NCBI GenBank assembly: GCA_003454835.1
Contig: DMTA01000473.1
Span: 1-8,101 of the forward strand
Length of the DNA stretch: 8,101 bases
Source: Achromobacter sp.
GTDB lineage: Bacteria; Pseudomonadota; Gammaproteobacteria; Burkholderiales; Burkholderiaceae_B
Direction of reading: 5' to 3'
The notes below the pieces were generated by a model. The model was given only the letters and a program-made list of their open reading frames with translations, made no database searches and was not told the origin of the DNA. The translations under genes were made by a program, and so were the position numbers. The stretch's first letter is position 1, and each line of letters begins with the position of its first letter. Positions 1 to 8,101 of the stretch are shown here, piece by piece.

Positions 1-28
1 CGGTCCGGCGCGCCCGCAGGCGTTGCCG

Positions 29-241
29 TCAGCCTCGGCGGGGCGCTTCGGCGGGCGGTGTGCCGTTGTGGAACAGGGACTTGAGCTGCGAGCGAAGTTC
101 CGGCGAGTCAGTGTGCTTGTGCACCGTGGTGGCGTGCTGCACCGCGGCTTCCAGCAGTTCCTCGTCCGAGTCCGCGGACAAGGCGACCGAGCAGTTCATC
201 TCGCTCGGATACTCGCGGCAATCGATGTACTTGCGTGTCAT
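29..241 (-). CDS. DUF1059 family small protein
   Basis: A 70-residue soluble protein that I recognise as the DUF1059 family from its N-terminal YIDCRE motif (residues 5-10), the central acidic stretch with EELLEAAVQHA (27-37) and the VHKHTDSPELR segment (40-50). The biochemical role of the family is unknown. Cys8, Cys17, His36, His41 and His43 could in principle bind a metal, but that is only inference. The ATG at 241 is chosen because a purine-rich GGGGAG lies about 7 bases upstream. A longer reading from an ATG at 259 would place that ribosome site inside the coding region. There is no signal peptide or membrane segment. The Pro/Ala/Arg-rich last ten residues look disordered. The gene is read in the same direction as the GGDEF-EAL gene upstream but is separated from it by 146 bases containing a strong palindrome, so it is probably transcribed on its own. 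Family assignment is good; function is unknown. Confidence 0.85.
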   Translation of the reverse strand: MTRKYIDCREYPSEMNCSVALSADSDEELLEAAVQHATTVHKHTDSPELRSQLKSLFHNGTPPAEAPRRG

Positions 242-358
242 GGGGCTCTCCCCGCGCATGCCTGAAAAGGCTATGCGTGCTTGAACAGCCGGCGCGCCAG
301 GCGCAACACGCCGGCGCGATGGCGCGTCGCATCGCGGCCGGCGTTTTCAAAGTATAGG

Positions 359-378
359 TCTGCGGCGCGCGCCGCAGA
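359..378 (-). terminator. Perfect 20-bp palindrome after the GGDEF-EAL gene, possible terminator hairpin
   Basis: The arms TCTGCGGCGC and GCGCCGCAGA are exact reverse complements, so RNA from either strand can fold into a GC-rich stem of about 8 bp with a GCGC tetraloop. The palindrome starts 9 bases after the stop codon of the minus-strand GGDEF-EAL gene, the expected place for its terminator. On the minus transcript it is followed by CCUAUACUUU, which is only weakly U-rich, so it is not a textbook intrinsic terminator. It could instead protect the 3' end of the mRNA, or be a dyad bound by a protein. Confidence 0.4.
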
Positions 379-387
379 GGTCTTATT

Positions 388-2538
388 TCACGGGGTCGCG
401 CCGGGTCCGACCCATGCCGGCGCCGCACCGGCGGCGGTGTCGCCGTGCGACACGGGTCGGCCCAGCAGATAGCCTTGGAAGTGCGAGCAGCCCTCCGCCG
501 TCAGGCGTTCCAATTGCTCCGGTGTTTCCACACCTTCGGCCGTCGTCGGAATGTCCAGGCTGCGGCCGATGCCATTGATGGCGCGGATGATGGCCAGCGC
601 CTCGCGGCTGGATTCCACGTCCTGCGTGAACGACTTGTCGATCTTGATCTTGTCGAACTCGAACGTGCGCAGGTAGCCCAGCGACGAATAACCCGTCCCG
701 AAGTCGTCCAGCGCCACCTTGACGCCCAGTTCCTTCAAGCGGTGCAGCGTGGCCAGATTGCCGGAGGAATTGGTCAGCAGCACCGATTCGGTGATCTCCA
801 GTTCCAACCGGCGCGCGGGCAGGCCGGACTTGGCGAGCGCGGACTCCACCAGCGACACCAGCGCGCCGTTGGTGAACTGGCTGGCCGACAGGTTGACCGC
901 CACGGTTTCATGGTCGTCCCAGCGCATGGCTTCGACGCAGGCCTCGTGCAGCGTGAAGGCGCCCAGTTCGTGGATCAGGCCGGTTTCTTCCGCGATGGGG
1001 ATGAAGTCCTGCGGCATGATCAGCCCTTTTCTGGGATGCTGCCAGCGCATCAGCGCCTCGCGGCCCACGATGCGCACGTGGCTCACGTCCATGATGGGCT
1101 GGTAATACAGTTGCAGCTGATGCGAGATGATCGCCTGGCGCAGATCCATCTCGACCTCGTGGCGCCGCAGGGCCGCGGCTTCCATTTCCGGCTCGAAGAA
1201 CGCCAGGCAGTTGCGGCCGTTGCGCTTGGCCTCGTACAGCGCCATGTCGGCGTAGCGCAGCAGGTGGTCGGCCGACAGCGACTGCGATTCCGATATGGCG
1301 ATGCCGATGCTCATGCTGACGGGCACGGTGTGCCCCGCGATCTCAAAGGGTTGGCGCACCGCCTCGATGAGGCGCTCGGCCAGTTTGCGCACGTCGTCCT
1401 GTTCGGCGATGTTGGGCAGCACGACGGCGAATTCGTCGCCGCCCAGCCGCGCCAGCGTGTCCTGTTCGCGCAGGTGCTTGGGCAGGCGCTTGGCCAACAG
1501 GCGCAGCAGTTCGTCGCCGGACTGATGGCCCAACGTGTCGTTCACGCTCTTGAAGTTGTCCACGTCCAGGCACAACACCGCGGTCGAGCGGTCCCGGCTG
1601 GCGCCCAGCGCGCTCAGCAGCCGGTCGCGGAACAGGCGGCGGTTGGGCATGCCCGTCAGCGTGTCGTGGTGCGCCATGTAGCGCACCTGCGCGTGCGCGG
1701 CATTCTCGTCCGTGACGTCGTCCGCGATCAACAGCACGTAGCGCGACCGCGGGTCGTTGCTGTGAAACGCCAGCGTCTTGGTGTGCAGCGTGCGCGGACC
1801 GCGCGCGGTGGCCAGTTCTTCTTCCTCTTCGCGCATGGCGCCGTCCGAGCGCAGCGCGTCGTTGGTCAGGCGGTCGAAGAACGCGCACACCAGTTCGGGC
1901 AGGGCTTCTTGCGCGGTCATGCCCTGCAGGCCGCCCGGCTTGCCGCCAAACGTTTCCTCGGCCTGCCGGTTGGCCAGCAGGAACTTGCGCGACACGGCAT
2001 CCAGCACCAGCACGCAGGAGGGGATGTGCGACACCACCGCCTGCAGGAAGGTCGACATGGACGTGAGCTCGCTGTTGTAGTGCTCGACCAATTGTTTGGC
2101 CTTCAACAGCTGCTGCTCGCGTTCGCGGCGTTCGGTGTTGTCGCGCGTGACCTTGGCAAAGCCGATCAGCGCGCCCGTGTCGTCATGGATGGCGTCGATG
2201 ACGACGTGCGCCCAGAACAGCGTGCCGTCCTTGCGCACGCGCCAGCCTTCGGCTTCGAATTTGCCGGTTTCGCGCGCGGTGGCCAGGCCGCGCTGCGGCA
2301 CGCCGCGTGCCTGGTCTTCCTCGGTGTAGAAGCAGGAAAAGTGGCGGCCGACGATTTCGGCGGCGGTGTAGCCCTTGGCGCGCTGCGCGCCGGCGTTCCA
2401 GTTGGCGACGGTGCCATCCGGATTGAGCATGTAGATGGCGTAGTCGACGACGCCTTGCACCAGGTGGCGGTACATGACATCGGAATTGGCGAGGATCATT
2501 GGATGCGGCGGGCTTGCACTGGCCGCGTTGTCGGGCAA
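388..2538 (-). CDS. PAS-PAS-GGDEF-EAL cyclic-di-GMP synthase/phosphodiesterase
   Basis: A 716-residue cytoplasmic signalling protein with no membrane segment or signal peptide. Order of parts: a first PAS domain with its C-terminal PAC motif (about 20-140); a short helical linker (about 138-160); a second, more divergent PAS (about 162-278); GGDEF (about 285-450); EAL (about 460-700); and an Ala/Gly/Pro-rich tail. GGDEF is intact at 366-370. An RxxD inhibitory site (R357-D360) sits exactly five residues upstream, so the cyclase half should be product-inhibited. The EAL side keeps EAL (494-496), EITES (581-585), DDFGTGYSS (611-619), KIDKSF (632-637) and AEGVET (667-672). Both c-di-GMP synthesis and hydrolysis to pGpG are therefore chemically possible, and the net direction cannot be read from sequence. 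The PAS ligands are unknown. The 5' end is uncertain. The longest form starts with TTG at 2538 with AGG a few bases upstream; an ATG at 2499 (residue 14) also leaves all domains intact but has a poorer ribosome site. Confidence 0.93.
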   Translation of the reverse strand: MPDNAASASPPHPMILANSDVMYRHLVQGVVDYAIYMLNPDGTVANWNAGAQRAKGYTAAEIVGRHFSCFYTEEDQARGVPQRGLATARETGKFEAEGWRVRKDGTLFWAHVVIDAIHDDTGALIGFAKVTRDNTERREREQQLLKAKQLVEHYNSELTSMSTFLQAVVSHIPSCVLVLDAVSRKFLLANRQAEETFGGKPGGLQGMTAQEALPELVCAFFDRLTNDALRSDGAMREEEEELATARGPRTLHTKTLAFHSNDPRSRYVLLIADDVTDENAAHAQVRYMAHHDTLTGMPNRRLFRDRLLSALGASRDRSTAVLCLDVDNFKSVNDTLGHQSGDELLRLLAKRLPKHLREQDTLARLGGDEFAVVLPNIAEQDDVRKLAERLIEAVRQPFEIAGHTVPVSMSIGIAISESQSLSADHLLRYADMALYEAKRNGRNCLAFFEPEMEAAALRRHEVEMDLRQAIISHQLQLYYQPIMDVSHVRIVGREALMRWQHPRKGLIMPQDFIPIAEETGLIHELGAFTLHEACVEAMRWDDHETVAVNLSASQFTNGALVSLVESALAKSGLPARRLELEITESVLLTNSSGNLATLHRLKELGVKVALDDFGTGYSSLGYLRTFEFDKIKIDKSFTQDVESSREALAIIRAINGIGRSLDIPTTAEGVETPEQLERLTAEGCSHFQGYLLGRPVSHGDTAAGAAPAWVGPGATP

Positions 2539-2574
2539 CGCGCCTGCGCGGATCTGCCCTGAATGACTAGAGGG

Positions 2575-2605
2575 GTTATACGGATTTACGTCGTGAAGCC
2601 GGCAA
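2575..2605 (-). promoter_or_regulatory. Candidate promoter of the GGDEF-EAL gene
   Basis: In the AT-richer 145-base spacer, the minus strand has TATAAC (2575-2580, five of six matches to the -10 consensus). TTGCCG (2600-2605) lies 19 bases further upstream as a weak -35. Transcription would start about 30 bases before the TTG start codon. The spacer is longer than ideal and the -35 matches only three positions, so this is tentative. I see no terminator hairpin for the GTPase gene that ends at 2684. Confidence 0.25.
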
Positions 2606-2683
2606 TATTTACCTTACTGTCACGAAAAAGACCAATCTATCGAATCGTGTCGGACAAACGCATTTAATTGCATCGGCCCGAGA

Positions 2684-3793
2684 TCAGAATTTGACGCGTT
2701 GCTTGAGCGCCTGCGCGATCATCGCGACGTCGATGTCCTTGCCGGGGTTCTTCAGACAGAAGTCGTGCAGCACCGCGATGTAGGCATTGCCCAGCAGCTT
2801 GGTGATGGCGCCGGCCGTGGTGGCCGCGATGGTGCCGCCGACGGCGCTGCCCGCACCCGGGATGAACTTCAGCATGCCCGAGACGACCGACCGGCCGATG
2901 AGCGTGGCCGCGGACGCACCCAACGTGGACGTGACCAGCGTGGTGATCGCGGTGGTGTTCAGTTCCATGCCGAACGTGATGCCGATCTTGGCGATCATGC
3001 CGACCTGAATCGGCACCAGCGCGAAGGCGTCCGAGAATGGAATGGGCGCGGCGGCGGCGGAGGCGGCCAGGCCCGCGGCCACATTCACCTCGATCTCAGC
3101 CCGCTTTTTTTTTACTTCCAGGGCCTTCTTGTTGCGGGTGGATAGCGCGTTGGCGTAGGCGCGTTGCTGCGCCTCGGGCACATGCTCGGCCGTCACCTCG
3201 ATCAGGCGGTCCAGCCCCATGGGCGGCAGTTCGGCGTCCAGTTCGTCGATCCATTCCGGCAGCGCGCGCACGGCCACGACCTGCCGGGCGCGCGGCAACA
3301 GCTTGCGGGCCTCTTCGACGAAAGGACTGTTTTTGCGCGCCTTGGTCAGCACGGCAACTACCGGGATGCCGGCCTTGTCCAGCATGTCGCACAGTTCGAT
3401 TTCCGCGTCCTCGACGCGGTGGCTGCTGTCCTGGATGCACAGCCACGCCACGTGCAGGTGCCGGTCCTGGTCGTCGGACGCCGAGCGTTCCTGGATCAGC
3501 TCGGCAAGCTGCGCGCGCGACGCCTCGTAGTCGCCGACTTCCAGGCCGCGCGTGTCGATGATGGTTAGCGGATGGCCCGGCCGGGTGAATTCCTGCGTGG
3601 TCTGGGTGACCGGCTTGCCCGCGCCCGTGCGGGCAAGATCGCCGCGGAACACCGCGTTGAGCAGCGTGCTCTTGCCCACGCCCGTCTTGCCGGCGACCAG
3701 GATGTTGACGCGGCCGGCGCCGCGCGTGGCCGTGCTGATGGCATCCGCGATGGCGTCCTGCAGGTCGGGGTGGTCGGGGCGGATGGCGCTCAT
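2684..3793 (-). CDS. P-loop GTPase with C-terminal DUF697-like hydrophobic domain
   Basis: A 369-residue protein of the Era/YcjX-like GTPase superfamily. Residues 28-205 form the G domain: the P-loop GKTGVGKST (35-43), Thr residues in TQTTQEF (63-69) as the switch I/G2 candidate, and DTRG (80-83) as the Walker B/G3 motif. The strand AWLCIQDSSHRVEDAE (116-131) is typical of this GTPase subgroup. The G4 position reads TKAR (150-153) instead of [NT]KxD, so the Asp that normally reads the guanine base is absent. A charged linker (about 218-235) leads into an Ala/Gly/Ile-rich hydrophobic half (about 236-340) resembling DUF697, which could insert in or lie on the membrane. The ATG at 3793 is the only sensible start, yet the bases before it are pyrimidine-rich and lack a Shine-Dalgarno sequence. 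The cellular role is unknown; such proteins are often linked to membrane stress or envelope functions, which is inference here. No neighbour clarifies the partner. Confidence 0.85.
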   Translation of the reverse strand: MSAIRPDHPDLQDAIADAISTATRGAGRVNILVAGKTGVGKSTLLNAVFRGDLARTGAGKPVTQTTQEFTRPGHPLTIIDTRGLEVGDYEASRAQLAELIQERSASDDQDRHLHVAWLCIQDSSHRVEDAEIELCDMLDKAGIPVVAVLTKARKNSPFVEEARKLLPRARQVVAVRALPEWIDELDAELPPMGLDRLIEVTAEHVPEAQQRAYANALSTRNKKALEVKKKRAEIEVNVAAGLAASAAAAPIPFSDAFALVPIQVGMIAKIGITFGMELNTTAITTLVTSTLGASAATLIGRSVVSGMLKFIPGAGSAVGGTIAATTAGAITKLLGNAYIAVLHDFCLKNPGKDIDVAMIAQALKQRVKF

Positions 3794-4131
3794 GGGGGGC
3801 GTGGAAGGCGAAAAGGCAATGGTTCGAACGATATCAGACGACGTCTTCTTTGGCGCAAAACGTAATCGGCCGGGAACGCGTCGTCCGTGCGGGCGAGGCC
3901 ATCGGCATGACGCCCCGCGCGCCGGCGATGGCGCGGCCTTGCGGGCGCGGACGTGTTCTGGCGCAGGCCAAAAGCGATGCCCGATGGCGGAAATGGATAT
4001 TTGGGGGCGGATAAATGCCGGCGTCTAAAGCGTTACATCTCACATAATCCCCTCGCTTTTTGGCCTGGGGCGCTGCGTAGAATCAGGCCGTTGTAAGGCC
4101 AAGCCGCTTGCTTGCTGAAGAGTCCCGAATC
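3794..4131. promoter_or_regulatory. 338-base divergent spacer between GTPase and glycosyltransferase genes
   Basis: No convincing gene lies here. A 69-codon minus-strand frame starting with GTG at 4043 has no recognisable similarity or ribosome site. The spacer must hold the 5' control signals of both flanking genes. For the glycosyltransferase the best candidates are TAGAAT at 4078-4083, with CTTTTT 16 bases upstream, and CATAAT at 4043-4048; both are weak. An 11-base dyad, AGACG-A-CGTCT (3836-3846), lies close to the GTPase start and could be an operator. The middle (about 3870-3970) is very GC-rich and shows nothing specific. Confidence 0.35.
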
Positions 4132-6669
<2,538 letters not shown>

Positions 6670-6686
6670 GGCAGGCTCCGATTCGA

Positions 6687-6701
6687 TACAGGGGGGGAGT
6701 A
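6687..6701. promoter_or_regulatory. FrmR operator (CsoR/RcnR type I site)
   Basis: The plus strand reads TACA-GGGGGGG-AGTA. The known RcnR/FrmR-type operator is TACT-G6-N-AGTA, so this matches at all fixed positions but one. ATAC (6686-6689) and GTAT (6699-6702) form the flanking inverted repeat around the G tract. The site overlaps the -10 box of the frmR promoter, so a bound tetramer should block RNA polymerase. Formaldehyde modification of FrmR would release it. The match and position are seen in the sequence; binding is inferred. Confidence 0.82.
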
Positions 6702-6726
6702 TACGGATTCCGGGGCGCCGCGTCCA
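6698..6726 (-). promoter_or_regulatory. Promoter of the frmR-adhC operon
   Basis: On the minus strand, TGGACG (6721-6726, four of six matches to the -35 consensus) is followed by an ideal 17-base spacer and TATACT (6698-6703, five of six -10 matches). Transcription would start near 6691, leaving a short leader of about 20 bases with the CGGAG ribosome site before the GTG start. The -10 box lies within the FrmR operator. Confidence 0.65.
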
Positions 6727-6744
6727 GGCGGGCGCGGGGGGATT

Positions 6745-6784
6745 GCATCTTTGACTGCATCCATGACCGCATTGCGGCAGCATC
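6745..6784. repeat. Phased GCAT repeats upstream of hutD
   Basis: GCAT occurs at 6745, 6757, 6769 and 6780, that is, at spacings of 12, 12 and 11 bases. The first two units, GCATCTTTGACT and GCATCCATGACC, match at 9 of 12 positions; the later ones are degenerate. The row ends at the proposed -35 box of hutD, so it could be a helically phased activator site. In such a short stretch it may also be chance. Confidence 0.35.
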
Positions 6785-6810
6785 GGCAGCTTGCAACGGC
6801 CACCTATAAT
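6783..6810 (+). promoter_or_regulatory. Promoter of hutD
   Basis: A perfect TATAAT -10 box lies at 6805-6810. TCGGCA (6783-6788) lies 16 bases upstream as a weak -35 with four of six matches, consistent with a promoter that needs an activator. Transcription would begin near 6817, about 30 bases before the start codon. It diverges from the frmR promoter, with about 57 bases between the two -35 boxes. Confidence 0.6.
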
Positions 6811-6846
6811 TCCGCCTGTCTTCCGCCCGACCCTACAGGACTGACC

Positions 6847-7449
6847 ATGAATTCCTCCGACGTGCGGCTGTACCGGGCCGCGGACTATCCCCGCATGCCG
6901 TGGCGCAACGGCGGGGGCACGACGCAGGAGATTGCCTGCAATCCGGGCGGCCACACGGCGTCGTTCGGCTGGCGTCTGTCGCTGGCCGATGTCGCACAGG
7001 ATGGCGGCTTTTCCGCCTTTGGCGGATATCAGCGGATCATCACCGTGCTGGAAGGCCATGGCATCGAACTGACGGTGGACGGCCAGCGCCAGCCGCCGCT
7101 GGCGCCGCGCATCGCATATGCGTTTTCCGGGGATGCACAGGTGGCGTGCCGCCTTCTCGACGGCCCCATCCGCGACTTCAATCTGATCTACGCGCCCGAC
7201 CGGTGGCATGCCCGCCTGCAGTGGGTGCGCGGCGCGGAGCCCTGGGCGTTTCACAGCAGTGCGCGCAGCGTGCTGGTGTTCAATGCCGGCGCCGACCTGA
7301 CGGTTGAGGTGGACGGCGCGCAGCACCGGATGGCTTCGCGCTACGATTGCCTGCACGCCGAGGGGCGCGACGGACTTGGCCGGTATTGCCTGAGCGCCGA
7401 ACATGGTATCGACGCCTGCGTGATTGAACTGACGCCGCGCGCGGTCTGA
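6847..7449 (+). CDS. hutD: HutD/Ves family protein
   Basis: A 200-residue soluble protein of the HutD/Ves family, a bicupin-like fold with no proven enzyme activity. Diagnostic segments are MPWRNGGGTTQEI (17-29), GWRLSLADVAQDGGFSAFGGY (41-61) leading into RIITVLEG (63-70), and DFNLIY (110-115). In Pseudomonas, HutD sits in the histidine-utilisation operon and is thought to limit the pathway by binding a small intermediate, probably formylglutamate or urocanate; E. coli Ves is a stand-alone relative linked to cold response. The length matches the family. The ATG at 6847 has AGGA six bases upstream and a TATAAT promoter about 37 bases away. No hut catabolic gene is visible in the window, so the name rests on family only. 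The 131-base gap to the next plus-strand gene contains an 11-bp repeat array, so co-transcription is possible but unproven. Confidence 0.88.
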   Translation: MNSSDVRLYRAADYPRMPWRNGGGTTQEIACNPGGHTASFGWRLSLADVAQDGGFSAFGGYQRIITVLEGHGIELTVDGQRQPPLAPRIAYAFSGDAQVACRLLDGPIRDFNLIYAPDRWHARLQWVRGAEPWAFHSSARSVLVFNAGADLTVEVDGAQHRMASRYDCLHAEGRDGLGRYCLSAEHGIDACVIELTPRAV

Positions 7450-7475
7450 CGCGTGGGGCGCGGGGAAATCAAAGC

Positions 7476-7562
7476 GGCAAGGCCACGGCAGCGGCGCGAC
7501 AACAGCGCGGCAACAGCCGAGAACAGCACGTCAACAGCACGGCAACGGCGCGACAACAGCGC
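7476..7562. repeat. 11-bp tandem direct repeat array, about eight units
   Basis: The spacer between hutD and the C-N hydrolase gene is largely eight head-to-tail copies of an imperfect 11-mer with consensus GRCAACAGCRC. Units start at 7476, 7487, 7498, 7509 (10 bases, one deleted), 7519, 7530, 7541 and 7552. The CAACAGC core is exact or nearly so in five of them. The array ends 18 bases before the hydrolase start, just ahead of its ribosome site. The unit length is close to one DNA helical turn. The array is not in a convincing coding frame; its function is unknown. Confidence 0.8.
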
Positions 7563-7580
7563 GACATGACAGGAGCGGGG

Positions 7581-8101
7581 ATGCGGATCTGCATGATGGA
7601 AGGCCCGGCCGGGCTGATGCCGGAAGGCGCGAACTGGGAAGGCATCGCCGATCGCATCCACGAATTGGCGCCCGACCTGCTGGTCACCAACGAAATGCCG
7701 TTCGGTCCCTGGCTCGCGGCGTCGCCGACTTATGACGCCGCGCTGGCTGCTGACTCGGTGCGCTTACACGAGACGGGTCTTGCCGCGCTGGCGGCGCTGA
7801 ACGTGCCCGCGATCGTGTCGTCCCGCCCCGTGTTTGCCGGCGAGCGTCTTGCCAATGAAGCCTTCGCGTTGCAGGACGGGCGCTATGCGGCGCTGCATCA
7901 CAAACAGTACTTTCCGCAGGAGCCGGGCTTTTTCGAGGCAACGTGGTTCCACAGCGCGCGCAACGGATTCGAGGTCGCCGACGTGGGCGGCATCCGTGTC
8001 GGTGTGCTGCTTTGCACCGAGCTGATGTTCAACGAACGCGCGCGCCGCTATGGCCGCGGCGGAGCCGAGCTGATCGTCGTGCCGCGGGCCAGCGGCGCGT
8101 C
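7581..8101 (+). CDS. Carbon-nitrogen hydrolase (nitrilase superfamily), N-terminal part, cut by window end
   Basis: The first 173 codons are present and the frame is still open at the window edge. The nitrilase-superfamily catalytic triad is visible: Glu38 in VTNEMPFG, Lys108 in LHHKQYFP and the nucleophile Cys145 in GVLLCTELMF. The surrounding alternation of beta strands (for example IRICMMEG-like at the N terminus, VPAIVSS at 75-81 and IRVGVLL at 138-144) fits the alpha-beta-beta-alpha fold. Members hydrolyse nitriles, amides, N-carbamoyl compounds or similar C-N bonds; the exact substrate cannot be assigned from this half. The ATG at 7581 has AGGAG five bases upstream, a strong ribosome site. 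It is on the same strand as hutD, 131 bases downstream, with the 11-bp repeats in between. Together with HutD it suggests nitrogen-compound breakdown, which is inference. Confidence 0.88.
   Translation, partial: MRICMMEGPAGLMPEGANWEGIADRIHELAPDLLVTNEMPFGPWLAASPTYDAALAADSVRLHETGLAALAALNVPAIVSSRPVFAGERLANEAFALQDGRYAALHHKQYFPQEPGFFEATWFHSARNGFEVADVGGIRVGVLLCTELMFNERARRYGRGGAELIVVPRASGA

Noticed and set aside
288..315. Inverted repeat GCCGGCG / CGCCGGC upstream of the DUF1059 gene
   Set aside because: A 7-base GC-only dyad with a 14-base loop is expected by chance in DNA of this composition, and no T-tract follows.
445..2562. A 705-codon open frame on the plus strand opposite the GGDEF-EAL gene
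   Set aside because: It is the antisense shadow of a GC-rich gene. Its product is rich in Gln, His, Arg and Val with no recognisable domain, while the minus strand has intact PAS, GGDEF and EAL motifs.
3834..4043. A 69-codon minus-strand frame in the divergent spacer
   Set aside because: It has a GTG start, no ribosome site, no recognisable family and biased composition. It would also occupy the upstream control region of the GTPase gene.
6733..6742. A second G-tract that could be another FrmR site
   Set aside because: It lacks the flanking TAC/GTA inverted repeat that defines the operator, so it is probably only GC-rich sequence.
6670..7404. Long N-terminal extension of the frmR frame running opposite hutD
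   Set aside because: FrmR homology begins exactly at the GTG at 6669. The extension is antisense to hutD and would abolish the Pro2 sensor residue.
7341..7661. A minus-strand frame running across the 11-bp repeats
   Set aside because: It is not in phase with the repeat unit, is rich in Arg, Ala and Leu, shows no family and overlaps the 3' end of hutD and the 5' end of the hydrolase gene.

Overview
The window is compact, GC-rich bacterial chromosome. Gene content, codon use and the style of the proteins most resemble a betaproteobacterium of the Alcaligenaceae (Achromobacter/Bordetella group). That assignment is my inference from recognised protein families, not from a search. No rRNA, tRNA, CRISPR array, insertion sequence or phage gene is visible, and I see no clearly undescribed multi-gene system. 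The most interesting non-gene signals are an 11-bp tandem repeat array, a FrmR-type operator placed on a promoter, and a tail-to-tail gene overlap.

Left part (1-3793), all on the minus strand: a small DUF1059 protein, then a cytoplasmic PAS-PAS-GGDEF-EAL cyclic-di-GMP enzyme with both catalytic motifs and the inhibitory I-site intact, then a P-loop GTPase with a hydrophobic DUF697-like C-terminal half. The spacers of about 145 bases between them suggest separate transcription units. A perfect 20-bp palindrome lies just after the GGDEF-EAL stop codon.

Middle part (3794-6846): a divergent spacer, then a GT-B family 4 glycosyltransferase on the plus strand. Its last 20 codons run antisense into the end of the next gene, a class III alcohol dehydrogenase (S-(hydroxymethyl)glutathione dehydrogenase, adhC/frmA) on the minus strand. 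Upstream of adhC, 23 bases away in the same direction, is frmR, a formaldehyde-responsive repressor of the CsoR/RcnR/FrmR family with Pro2 and Cys35 conserved. The frmR promoter has a -10 box overlapped by a near-consensus CsoR/RcnR-family operator (TAC-A-G7-AGTA). This supports an autoregulated frmR-adhC operon for glutathione-dependent formaldehyde detoxification. The S-formylglutathione hydrolase that completes the pathway is not here.

Right part (6847-8101), plus strand: a HutD/Ves-family cupin-like protein with its own TATAAT promoter, a spacer holding about eight 11-bp direct repeats, and the first 173 codons of a nitrilase-superfamily carbon-nitrogen hydrolase cut by the window edge. 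HutD next to a C-N hydrolase hints at nitrogen-compound metabolism, but no hut catabolic gene is present.
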